The notes beneath the pieces were generated by a model. The model saw nothing but the letters and a program-made list of their open reading frames with translations, was not told the DNA's origin and ran no database searches. The translations under genes were made by a program, and so were the position numbers. Of a DNA stretch of 64,000 nt, positions 56,642-64,000 are shown piece by piece (within the stretch, counting starts at the first letter, position 1; each line of letters opens with the position of its first letter). The DNA comes from an uncultured Oscillospiraceae bacterium. Its GTDB lineage: Bacteria; Bacillota_A; Clostridia; Oscillospirales; Acutalibacteraceae. The DNA lies in NCBI GenBank assembly GCA_910587995.1, contig CAJUNS010000007.1, positions 11,336 to 75,335 on the forward strand, in the 5' to 3' direction.

Positions 56642-58858
56642 ATGCCGGAGATACGGCAGATCAGCACTTATGAAGAGCTGCAAACGATTATAAAAGAGAG
56701 CGGCAAGGACTACGACCGGGCAGCTGTTGGCCAGGCCTACCGGCTGGCCGAGCGCAAGCACCGGGACCAAAAGCGCAGCTCCGGCGAGCCCTACATCATC
56801 CATCCCCTGTCTGTGGCGGCCAACCTGGTGGACCTGGGCATGGACACCCAGTCTGTGGTGGCGGGACTGCTGCACGATGTGGTGGAGGACACGGACTGCA
56901 CTTTGGAGGACATTGTGCAGGAGTTCGGCCAAGAGGCGGCGCTGCTTATTGACGGTGTAACCAAGCTGGATAAGATTCCCTTCTCCTCCCGGGAGGAGGA
57001 ACAGGCCGAAAACCTGCGGAAGATGCTTATGGCCATGGCCCAGGACATCCGGGTCATCATCATCAAGTTTGCGGACCGGATGCACAATCTTTCCACCCTG
57101 GAATTCATGTCGCCCCAAAAGCAGCGGGACAAGGCCCGGGAATGCCTGGAGGTGTACGCCCCCATCGCCCACCGCCTGGGCATGCGCACGGTCAAGGAAA
57201 CCATGGAGGATGTGTCCCTAAAGTACCTGGACCCAGAGGCCTACCGGGAAATTAACGACTACCTGTCCTCCCGCAGCACCACCCGGCTGCAGTTTATCCA
57301 GGAGCTGAAGGCCCAGCTGAAAAGCCGGGTGATGGCCTTTATGCCCCAGGTGTATATTGAGGGACGGGTCAAAAGCATCTACAGCATCTACCGCAAGATG
57401 TTTATGCAGGGCAAGGATTTTGAGCAGATTTACGATGTGTTTGCCATGCGGGTGATTGTGGACACCATTGAGGACTGCTACAATGTGCTGGGCATTGTCC
57501 ACGACATGTTCACCCCCCTGCCCAACCGGTTCAAGGACTACATCTCCACCCCCAAGCCCAACATGTACCAGTCCCTGCACACCACGGTAATCACCAAAGC
57601 CGGGGTGCCCTTTGAGGTGCAGATTCGCACCTGGGAGATGCACCAGACCGCCGAGTACGGCATTGCCGCCCACTGGAAGTACAAAATCGGCATGACCGCC
57701 AAGCACGCGGACAACCGCTCTCTGGACGAGCGGCTCTCCTGGATCCGCCAGATGCTGGAAAACCAGGCGGACACCGAGGACGTAACCGATCTGGTCCACT
57801 CCATCAAGTCGGACCTGATCCCCGAGGAGGTTTTTGTTTTCACGCCCAAGGGAGATGTGGTGAACCTGCCCCAGGGCTCCAGCGTCATCGACTTTGCCTA
57901 TGCCATTCACAGCGCGGTGGGCAACCGTATGGTGGGGGCCAAAGTGGATAAAAAAATCGTGCCCCTGGACTACAAGGTCCGTACCGGAGAGATCATTGAG
58001 ATATTGACCAGCAAGGAAGCGGGCCGGGGCCCCAACCGGGACTGGCTGACCATGGTGCGCACCAGCGAGGCCCGCAGCAAGATACGGGCCTGGTTTAAAA
58101 AGGAGCGCCGGGAAGAGAACATTGTGGAGGGCAAGGCCGAGCTGGAGCGGGAGCTCAAGCGCAGCGGCATTGCCCTGGGCCCCGAACTGGTCTCCTACAT
58201 GGTGGAGAGCGTTGGCAAGCGCCACAACTGCAACACCGCCGAGGACCTGTACGCCGCCATTGGCTATGGAGGCATTCAGCTGTGGAAGGTGATGCCCCGG
58301 GTGCGGGAGGAGCACCAGCGCATGGCCAAGGCGGTCTCGCCCCAGGCTCAGGACGAAGCGGCGCTGAACCTGCCGCCCCAGCCCCAGCCCAGAACGGCCA
58401 AAGCCGCCAGCGGCGTGCTGGTGGAAGGGGTGGACAACTGCCTGATCAAGTTCTCCCGCTGCTGCAACCCCCTGCCCGGGGATGAGATCATCGGCTTTAT
58501 TACCCGGGGCTTCGGGGTGTCCATCCACAAGCGGAGCTGCCGGAACGTCCCCCGGGACCTGAGCGACTGCCCCGAGCCGGAGCGCTGGGTGGGAGCCTAC
58601 TGGGAGGGGGACGTGAAGGACGACTTTAAGTCCACCCTGCACATTGTGGCTGTGGACCGGGCGGGCCTGCTGTTCGATGTAACCCAGCAGCTTTCGGCCA
58701 TGAATATTTTCATTCACTCGCTGAACTGCCGCCAGGAGAAAGGGGGGGGCAACGCGGTCATTTCCGCCACCATCTCCATCAGCGGCCTGCCCCAGCTACA
58801 CAATATCATCGAGCGCGTTTCCCGGGTAAAGGGCGTACTCAGCATCGACCGGACTTAG
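56642..58858 (+). CDS. rel: Bifunctional (p)ppGpp synthetase/hydrolase Rel
   Basis: 738 residues. HD hydrolase domain (IIHPLSVAANL, GLLHDVVEDT), synthetase domain (GRVKSIYSIYRKM, FKDYISTPKPNMYQSLHTT), TGS (VFTPKGDVVNLPQGSSVIDF), a zinc-finger/helical region (SRCCNPLPGDEIIGF) and a C-terminal ACT domain. Both catalytic halves look intact, so it makes and breaks the stringent-response alarmone. ATG 56642 has GAGGAGGGA upstream. Its stop directly precedes a solo end of repeat family 2. Confidence 0.96.
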   Translation: MPEIRQISTYEELQTIIKESGKDYDRAAVGQAYRLAERKHRDQKRSSGEPYIIHPLSVAANLVDLGMDTQSVVAGLLHDVVEDTDCTLEDIVQEFGQEAALLIDGVTKLDKIPFSSREEEQAENLRKMLMAMAQDIRVIIIKFADRMHNLSTLEFMSPQKQRDKARECLEVYAPIAHRLGMRTVKETMEDVSLKYLDPEAYREINDYLSSRSTTRLQFIQELKAQLKSRVMAFMPQVYIEGRVKSIYSIYRKMFMQGKDFEQIYDVFAMRVIVDTIEDCYNVLGIVHDMFTPLPNRFKDYISTPKPNMYQSLHTTVITKAGVPFEVQIRTWEMHQTAEYGIAAHWKYKIGMTAKHADNRSLDERLSWIRQMLENQADTEDVTDLVHSIKSDLIPEEVFVFTPKGDVVNLPQGSSVIDFAYAIHSAVGNRMVGAKVDKKIVPLDYKVRTGEIIEILTSKEAGRGPNRDWLTMVRTSEARSKIRAWFKKERREENIVEGKAELERELKRSGIALGPELVSYMVESVGKRHNCNTAEDLYAAIGYGGIQLWKVMPRVREEHQRMAKAVSPQAQDEAALNLPPQPQPRTAKAASGVLVEGVDNCLIKFSRCCNPLPGDEIIGFITRGFGVSIHKRSCRNVPRDLSDCPEPERWVGAYWEGDVKDDFKSTLHIVAVDRAGLLFDVTQQLSAMNIFIHSLNCRQEKGGGNAVISATISISGLPQLHNIIERVSRVKGVLSIDRT

Positions 58859-58876
58859 AGTCTGTTTGAAAAATCT
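58859..58876 (+). repeat. Solo terminus of repeat family 2
   Basis: AGTCTGTTTGAAAAATC lies directly after the rel stop codon, matching the left arm of the 8307-8465 element, which also sits at a stop codon. No second arm follows before hemZ starts at 58901. Confidence 0.45.
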
Positions 58877-58900
58877 TTCTGAAAAAGGAGCGTTCCCTCT

Positions 58901-60391
58901 ATGGTCTTGCGGCTTTCCGGCCACAGCTACCACTATGAATGCGAAAACCTGTGCCGCCTGTTCTTCCCGTACAGCCCCGTGCGGGTGGAGGACGGGGAGC
59001 CCCTGCCTGGGGAGCCCTGGGCCCAGGCCTTGGCGGAAGCGGAACCCGGCGGCGTGCGCTACCAGGTCCGGGCGGGAGACGGGGAGAAGGCGCTGGAGGA
59101 TTCCCGCCTGGTGCCGGTCCAGGAGGAATATGCCTTGACGGACCTGCTGTATCAGGTGCTTTCCCGGCTGACAGGCCTGCGCCCAGCCTGGGGGATGCTC
59201 ACCGGGGTCCATCCGGTGAAGCTGCTGCGGCAGACCGTCCAACGGGCCGGGGAAGGGCCGGACTTTGCGGCAAGTCTTGAGGCAGGTCTCGCGGAGTTTC
59301 AGGAGAAATGGCATGTGACGCCTCCCAAGGCGGAGCTGGCGGGCCGGGTGCTCCGGGCCCAGCGGGAGGCGGTGGAGGCCCTGAGGCCCGAGGACTTCAG
59401 CCTGTATGTGGGCATCCCTTTCTGCCCCACCCGCTGCGCCTACTGCTCCTTTATCTCCCAAGACTTGGCCCATGCCAAGAAGCTGGTGGAGCCTTACTTT
59501 CAGCTGCTTTTGGCCGAGCTGGAAAAAACAGCGCGGATGGCGGGGGACTTAGGGCTGCGGCTGGTTTCCGTCTACATGGGCGGCGGAACGCCCACCACCC
59601 TGAGCGCGGCCCAGCTGGGGCGGCTCTGCGGAGCCATCGCCCAGCTTTTCGACATGAGCTCCTGCCGGGAGTTCACCGTGGAGGCGGGCCGGCCCGACAC
59701 CATTACCCGGGAAAAGCTGGAAGCCCTAAAGGGAGCCGGTGTGGGGCGCATCAGCATCAACCCCCAAAGCTTGTCGGACCAGGTGCTGCAAACCATTGGC
59801 CGGGCCCACAGCGCCGCCGGTGTGGAGGCGGCCTTTGCCCTGGCCCGTCAGGTGGGCTTCCGGGACATTAACGCGGACCTGATTGTGGGCCTGCCCGGAG
59901 ACGGTTTGGAGGGCTTTCAGAGAAGCCTGGAAGGGGTGCTGGCCTTTGGGGCCGCCAATGTGACGGTTCACGCCCTGGCCCTTAAGCGCAGCTCCCGGCT
60001 GGTGACCGAAGATGAGGATATCTCCTCCCACAAAAAGTCCGCCGAGGCCGCCGCTATGGTGGAGCATTCCATCCAACGGCTTACCGGCGCGGGTTTTGTG
60101 CCCTACTACCTGTACCGCCAGACCCGTATGGCGGGCAACCTGGAAAACACCGGCTGGGCCCTGCCGGGGAGCATCTGCCGGTACAACATCTACACCATGG
60201 ACGAAAGCTGCACGGTCATCGCCTGCGGGGCGGGGGGCGTAAGCAAGATTAAGGACCCGGCTTCCGGGGACCTGACCCGCATTTTTAACTTTAAGTACCC
60301 GGCCGAGTACATTGAGCGGCACGGGGAGATTTTGCAGAGAAAGGACGGTGTCATTGGGCTTTATGAGCAATTTCGCCAGCGGCTACATTAA
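58901..60391 (+). CDS. hemZ: Coproporphyrinogen dehydrogenase-like radical SAM protein HemZ
   Basis: 496 residues. An N-terminal 150-residue domain typical of HemZ precedes a radical SAM core with the cluster motif CPTRCAYC (about residue 178), MGGGTPTTL, and GRISINPQSLSD. HemZ-type proteins are Firmicute relatives of HemN; whether they make protoporphyrinogen is doubtful, so the exact reaction is open. AAAGGAG lies upstream of the ATG. The uridine kinase-like gene overlaps its 3' end by 29 bases. Confidence 0.92.
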   Translation: MVLRLSGHSYHYECENLCRLFFPYSPVRVEDGEPLPGEPWAQALAEAEPGGVRYQVRAGDGEKALEDSRLVPVQEEYALTDLLYQVLSRLTGLRPAWGMLTGVHPVKLLRQTVQRAGEGPDFAASLEAGLAEFQEKWHVTPPKAELAGRVLRAQREAVEALRPEDFSLYVGIPFCPTRCAYCSFISQDLAHAKKLVEPYFQLLLAELEKTARMAGDLGLRLVSVYMGGGTPTTLSAAQLGRLCGAIAQLFDMSSCREFTVEAGRPDTITREKLEALKGAGVGRISINPQSLSDQVLQTIGRAHSAAGVEAAFALARQVGFRDINADLIVGLPGDGLEGFQRSLEGVLAFGAANVTVHALALKRSSRLVTEDEDISSHKKSAEAAAMVEHSIQRLTGAGFVPYYLYRQTRMAGNLENTGWALPGSICRYNIYTMDESCTVIACGAGGVSKIKDPASGDLTRIFNFKYPAEYIERHGEILQRKDGVIGLYEQFRQRLH

Positions 60392-61322
60392 ATACATCAA
60401 TCATTTGGAGCAGATCAACGACGCGGCCATTTCCCATCCCAAGCGGATGATTGAGGAGGTGGAGGGCTCTTACCGGGAGCATCTGCGGAACATCGCCCGG
60501 AACATTACCGAGCGGCGGGAGCCGGTGCGGGTGGTGATGCTCTCTGGCCCCAGCAGCAGCGGCAAGACCACCACCGCCCACCTGCTGCGGGATTATCTGA
60601 AGGGCTTCGGCGTCCGCGCGGTGATTATCTCCATGGACGACTTTTACCTGGGCCGGGGGCTGGCCCCCCGCCTGCCGGATGGCAGCTACGACTATGAGAG
60701 CGTGGCCGCTCTGGACGAGGAGCGCATTCGCGGGTGCCTGGCCAGCGTGGTCAACAATGAGGCCTTTACCGTGCCCCACTACGACTTCAATTTGGGCCGG
60801 CCCAATGGAGAGGACCAGCGCTACCAGCTGGCGCCAGACGAACTGGCCATTGTGGAGGGCATCCACGGCTTGAACCCGGTGTTCACCCGGGACCTGCCGG
60901 AGCAGTCCTGCATGAAGCTTTACGTCAGCGTAAAGCAGCAGATTAAAGACGTGAACGGAGAGGTCATCTCTCCCTGGGACCTGCGGCTGGTGCGGCGCAT
61001 TGTGCGGGATATCCAGTTCCGCGGCGCTCCGGCGGAGCAGACCTTGTCCATGTGGCCCCAGGTGGTGGAAGGGGAAAACCGCTACATCCGCCCCTACCGC
61101 ATGAGCGCGGACTACACGGTAAACTCCATCCACATTTACGAGCCCTGTGTGCTGCGCACCGTGGCCATCCCTCTGCTGCGGGCCATTGCGGCGGACAGCC
61201 TCTACTATAAAAAGGCCCGGGACCTGGAATCCCGGCTAATGCGCTTTGAGCCGGTGAGTCCGGAGCTGGTGCCCGAGGGCTCCATGCTGCGGGAATTTTT
61301 AGGGGCGCGGCCGCAGAATTAA
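60363..61322 (+). CDS. Uridine kinase-like nucleoside kinase
   Basis: 319 residues. P-loop GPSSSGKTTTAHLL (about 60-73), then IISMDDFYLGRG and VEGIHGLNP, the uridine kinase/PRK pattern. Many clostridial relatives carry an N-terminal TGS and ThrRS-like region; here only about 55 residues precede the kinase, so it is a short form. It probably phosphorylates uridine or another nucleoside. The start at 60363 lies inside hemZ with a weak ribosome binding site, implying coupled translation. Confidence 0.88.
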   Translation: MSNFASGYIKYINHLEQINDAAISHPKRMIEEVEGSYREHLRNIARNITERREPVRVVMLSGPSSSGKTTTAHLLRDYLKGFGVRAVIISMDDFYLGRGLAPRLPDGSYDYESVAALDEERIRGCLASVVNNEAFTVPHYDFNLGRPNGEDQRYQLAPDELAIVEGIHGLNPVFTRDLPEQSCMKLYVSVKQQIKDVNGEVISPWDLRLVRRIVRDIQFRGAPAEQTLSMWPQVVEGENRYIRPYRMSADYTVNSIHIYEPCVLRTVAIPLLRAIAADSLYYKKARDLESRLMRFEPVSPELVPEGSMLREFLGARPQN

Positions 61323-61355
61323 TGAATTTGTAATTATTTTGAAAGAGAATTACGC

Positions 61356-61384
61356 TTTACTTTCCCGCCCGAGCTTGCTATAAT
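61356..61384 (+). promoter_or_regulatory. Promoter of the zinc-ribbon gene
   Basis: TTTACT (61356-61361), 17-bp spacer, perfect TATAAT (61379-61384). Confidence 0.72.
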
Positions 61385-61434
61385 AGAATCACAGGGGGAC
61401 GACCCCCAATCAAATTACAAGGAGGACTGTTTAC

Positions 61435-61905
61435 ATGGGAATTTTAGATGATGTGGTTGTAAACGCCAAATCTGCCGCTGAGGCTGTGGGCCGCAAGGCT
61501 GGGCAGCTGGTGGATGTTTCCAAGCTGCGCATCAGCGCGGCCGAGGTGAACTCCGAGATCACCAAGCGCTACGAGACGCTGGGCCGTTATGTCTACGAGA
61601 ACTGTCATGGGCTGTTGGCCGGCGACCCAGAGGCCTTTGGAAAGATGAGCGAGATTGACGAGCTGCGGGCCCAGGCGGCCTCCATTGCCAAGGAGCTGGG
61701 CGACAAGCAGAACAAGACGGTCTGCCCGGTGTGCGGCAAGCAGTGCGCCAACACGGACACCTTCTGCAGCACCTGCGGCGCTAAGCTGGAGCCCGAGCCG
61801 GAACCCATTCCCCAGGAGGGCGGCCCCAACGACGCAGCGGCGGCCCAGGCCAATGAGGGCCCGGACGCGCAGGTTTCCGACCTTCCGCCCCGCCAGTATC
61901 CCTAA
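61435..61905 (+). CDS. Zinc-ribbon protein of unknown function
   Basis: 156 residues. N-terminal about 90 residues are helical and coiled-coil-like (KSAAEAVGRKAGQLVDVSKL; ITKRYETLGRYVYE). A double zinc knuckle follows, CPVCGKQC and CSTCGAKL, then an acidic Pro/Gln tail. This is the common clostridial small zinc-ribbon family with no known role. ACAAGGAGG precedes the ATG. Confidence 0.85.
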   Translation: MGILDDVVVNAKSAAEAVGRKAGQLVDVSKLRISAAEVNSEITKRYETLGRYVYENCHGLLAGDPEAFGKMSEIDELRAQAASIAKELGDKQNKTVCPVCGKQCANTDTFCSTCGAKLEPEPEPIPQEGGPNDAAAAQANEGPDAQVSDLPPRQYP

Positions 61906-61920
61906 CTCATAAGAACCAAA

Positions 61921-61953
61921 AACGCCGGGAGCCTTTTGCCCCGGCGTTTTTTT
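61921..61953. terminator. Bidirectional terminator
   Basis: AACGCCGGG (61921-61929) pairs with CCCGGCGTT (61940-61948), then TTTTT; on the minus strand a T-run follows too, serving the esterase gene. Confidence 0.9.
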
Positions 61954-61958
61954 GCGGT

Positions 61959-62786
61959 CTAAATCCCGAAATAGTCCAAAGCCCGCTCCAGGTATTTGTC
62001 CCAGAACCGCCACTCATGGGAGTAGCCCGCCTCCTCCTCAAAACGGGCGGGCAGGCCGATGCTCTGGGCGTGAGCCTTGAAGGTCTGATACTTTTCCCAA
62101 ATCAGGCTGTCGGCTTCGCCGCAGCAGAAATAGAGCTTTGGCAGCGTCCCGGCTTCCATGAGCTTGGGCAGCTGGTCCCACACATTGATGGGGGAATGGA
62201 TATAGCCCTCGAGGCCCCCAAAGTTTTCCACCAGGTTTTCCACCCGCTTATGAAACAGCGCGGCGGCGCCCGCTTCCGCTTTGCCGTCATATTGAGGCTT
62301 TTTCATCTGCTTCAAATCTGTGGGGGCGTTGGAGAGGCTGGCGGCTCCGGCAAACTTGTCCGGGTGGGCCGCCGCGTACTGCATGGCTCCGTTGCCGCCC
62401 ATGGAAAGACCGGCGATGAAGTTGTCCTCCCGCTGGGCCGAGGCTGGGAACCAGCCCTGCACCAGGGGCATAAGCTCTTCGGTCAGGTAATCCCAGGCAT
62501 TGTAGCCGGTGGCAAAGCCCGGCCAGTTTACGTAGTTGGAGTTAGCCCCGCTGGGCATAACCACCATGAGGTTCCGCTCACTGGCATAGAGCTCAATATT
62601 GGACTTGCGCAGCCAGTCGCTGTAATCGCCAAATGTGCCGTGTAAAAGCCACAAAACCTTATATTTCTTGCCGGAGGCATAGAAATCCCCAGGCTTGCTG
62701 TCAAAGGGCCGGTCTGGCAGCAGAATGTTTACATCCGTGTTGTTCCCCAAACAGCCGCTTTGAAAATTAAGATGGGCTAAGGCCAT
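61959..62786 (-). CDS. Alpha/beta hydrolase, esterase D / feruloyl-esterase family
   Basis: 275 residues. YKVLWLLHGTFGDYSDW forms the oxyanion region, GLSMGGNGAM the nucleophile elbow with Ser, and GYSHEWRFWDKYL supplies the catalytic His. No signal peptide. Family members cleave S-formylglutathione, acetylated sugars or feruloyl esters; the substrate here is unknown. AGGAGGAAC precedes the ATG. It lies 12 bp after metY, so it is co-transcribed; a link to O-acylhomoserine metabolism is possible but unproven. Confidence 0.88.
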   Translation of the reverse strand: MALAHLNFQSGCLGNNTDVNILLPDRPFDSKPGDFYASGKKYKVLWLLHGTFGDYSDWLRKSNIELYASERNLMVVMPSGANSNYVNWPGFATGYNAWDYLTEELMPLVQGWFPASAQREDNFIAGLSMGGNGAMQYAAAHPDKFAGAASLSNAPTDLKQMKKPQYDGKAEAGAAALFHKRVENLVENFGGLEGYIHSPINVWDQLPKLMEAGTLPKLYFCCGEADSLIWEKYQTFKAHAQSIGLPARFEEEAGYSHEWRFWDKYLERALDYFGI

Positions 62787-62798
62787 AACCGTTCCTCC

Positions 62799-63973
62799 TT
62801 AGATGGAATCCAGGGCGCCGCCCACGTCTTCCAGAATGTCCTCCACATTTTCCAGGCCCACAGAGAGGCGAATCATGCCGCCGTTTATGCCCGCCGCCTC
62901 CAGCTGCTGGTCGGTGAGCTGCCGGTGGGTTTCGCTGGCCGGATGGAGCACGCAGGTGCGGATGTCCGCCACATGGACCTCGTTGGAGGCCAGAGTGAGG
63001 GCATCCATAAACTTGGCCGCGGCGGGCCGCCCGCCCTTGAGGATGAAGGACACCACGCCGCTGCATCCCTTCAGATATTTCTGGGCCAGGGCATAGTGCG
63101 GGCTGGAGGGCAGACCAGGGTAGGAGACGCTCTCCACCTGGGGGTGCCGCTCCAAGAACTGAGCCACTTTCGTGGCGTTTTCGCAGTACTGGCGCATGCG
63201 CACGGACAGGGTTTCCAGCCCCAAATTCAGCAGAAAAGCCGAGTGCGCCGCCGGGTACACGCCAAAGTCCCGCATCAGCTGCATCCGGGCCTTGATGATA
63301 TAGGCCATATTGCCGTACGCCTCGGTGTAAGAGATGCCGTGGTAGGACTCGTCCGGCTGGGTAAGCTCCGGGAATTTGCCGTTGGTCCAGTCAAATTTGC
63401 CGCTGTCCACAATCACGCCCCCCACCTGAACCGCGTGGCCGTCCATGTATTTGGTGGTGGAATGGATGACAATATCCGCGCCGAACTGGAAGGGCTTGCA
63501 CAGAACCGGCGTGGCAAAGGTGTTATCCACAATCAGGGGGACGCCCATCTGGTGGGCAATGTCCGCGAAGCGCTCAATGTCCAGCACGGTGAGGGCCGGG
63601 TTGGCAATGGTTTCGCCAAAGACCAGCTTGGTGTTGGGCTTGAAGGCGGCCTTGATTTCCTCATCCGTGGAGGCGCTGTCCACATAAATGCACTCAATGC
63701 CCAGCTTTTTCAAGGTGAAGGAAAACAGGTTGATGGTGCCCCCATAGATGGTGGGCAGGCTGACAATGCTGTCCCCAGCCTGGCAGAGGTTGAGAATGGC
63801 CAGCAGGGTGGCGGCCTGGCCGGAGGTGGTGCACATGGCGCCCACGCCCCCCTCCAGGTCGGCAATTTTGTCTTCCACCGCCATAACCGTGGGGTTGCCG
63901 AAACGGGAGTAGCACAGGCCCTTGGTGGGATCGTCAAAAATGGCGGCTACCTGGGCGGCGGAGTCGTACACAT
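62799..63973 (-). CDS. metY: O-acetylhomoserine (thiol)-lyase, 5'-truncated at contig edge
   Basis: About 391 residues remain. PLP fold motifs: SRFGNPTVMAVEDKIA, SGQAATLLAI, FGETIANPALTVLDI, VDNTFATPVLCKPF and the PLP lysine in IHSTTKYMDGH. It exchanges the acetyl group of O-acetylhomoserine for sulfide or methanethiol to make homocysteine or methionine. The usual first about 35 residues (through QSTTYKYDSA) are missing; the frame meets sequencing adapter at 63974, so the GTG near 63971 is not a real start. Confidence 0.9.
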
Positions 63974-64000
63974 AGATCGGAAGAGCGTCGTGTAGGGAAA
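63974..64000 (-). other. Illumina TruSeq adapter sequence (assembly artefact)
   Basis: The last 27 bases begin AGATCGGAAGAGCGTCGTGT and continue as the common Illumina adapter. They are not genomic. The true contig ends at about 63973, inside metY. Confidence 0.97.

Noticed and set aside
57218..58717. 499-codon minus-strand frame opposite rel
   Set aside because: Antisense shadow of a well-conserved gene, His/Val/Gly-rich, no motif.

Overview
The window looks like a chromosomal contig end from a high-GC (about 60 percent) Firmicute of the class Clostridia, most likely a gut Oscillospirales/Ruminococcaceae-type anaerobe. Support comes from the glgB-glgC-glgD-glgA glycogen cluster, cdaA-cdaR, DUF1292 and DUF951 proteins, HemZ, GlgD, a Rel-type (p)ppGpp enzyme, near-consensus TTGACA-17-TATAAT promoters and strong AGGAGG ribosome binding sites. 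The assignment is inferred from gene content; no rRNA, tRNA, CRISPR array, transposase or phage gene was seen.

Layout. 1-5.5 kb: mgtE, a cobalamin-riboswitch-controlled DUF4430 lipoprotein and ECF-type membrane protein, then a Gfo/Idh/MocA oxidoreductase and a nucleoside hydrolase. 5.5-7.2 kb: an RNA-rich block with a 6S-like RNA, a DUF1292 gene and a candidate structured non-coding RNA of about 740 nt with its own consensus promoter and intrinsic terminator. 7.2-12 kb: HD phosphohydrolase, GtrA, two LCP wall ligases, a sugar nucleotidyltransferase. 12-18.3 kb: the glycogen operon. 18.5-24.7 kb: PHP phosphatase, NUDIX, Lrp, aminotransferase, DUF362 ferredoxin, ispE, asparaginase. 24.7-31.8 kb: a ricin-fold/AT-hook protein, a PEGL-type P-type ATPase, MFS transporter, TetR/flavodoxin pair, unknown acidic protein. 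31.9-38.3 kb: a GH3 glycosidase operon facing a UroD-like and a TIM-barrel isomerase gene. 38.3-43 kb: two chemoreceptors. 43-51.5 kb: cdaA-cdaR, DUF951, HIT, prfA, a tsaC-coaE fusion, lytic transglycosylase, M18 aminopeptidase. 51.5-62 kb: ABC exporter, YbjQ, SdpI-like, recJ, rel, hemZ, uridine kinase-like, zinc ribbon. 62-64 kb: esterase and a 5'-truncated metY that runs into Illumina adapter sequence at 63974.

The most unusual content is non-coding. (1) The large RNA at about 6343-7083. (2) A dispersed repeat of about 85 bp in five copies, each in the same orientation just upstream of a sigma-A promoter, with the -35 box 28-29 bp from the repeat in three copies. (3) A 123-bp element at 40762-40884 that folds by eye into a four-way junction. 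(4) A second dispersed inverted-repeat (MITE-like) family at about 176-388, 8307-8465, 35787-35877 and a solo end at 58859. Protein-level oddities are the TsaC-CoaE fusion, the ricin/AT-hook fusion and a chemoreceptor with a zinc-binding-like CZB motif in its predicted extracellular part.
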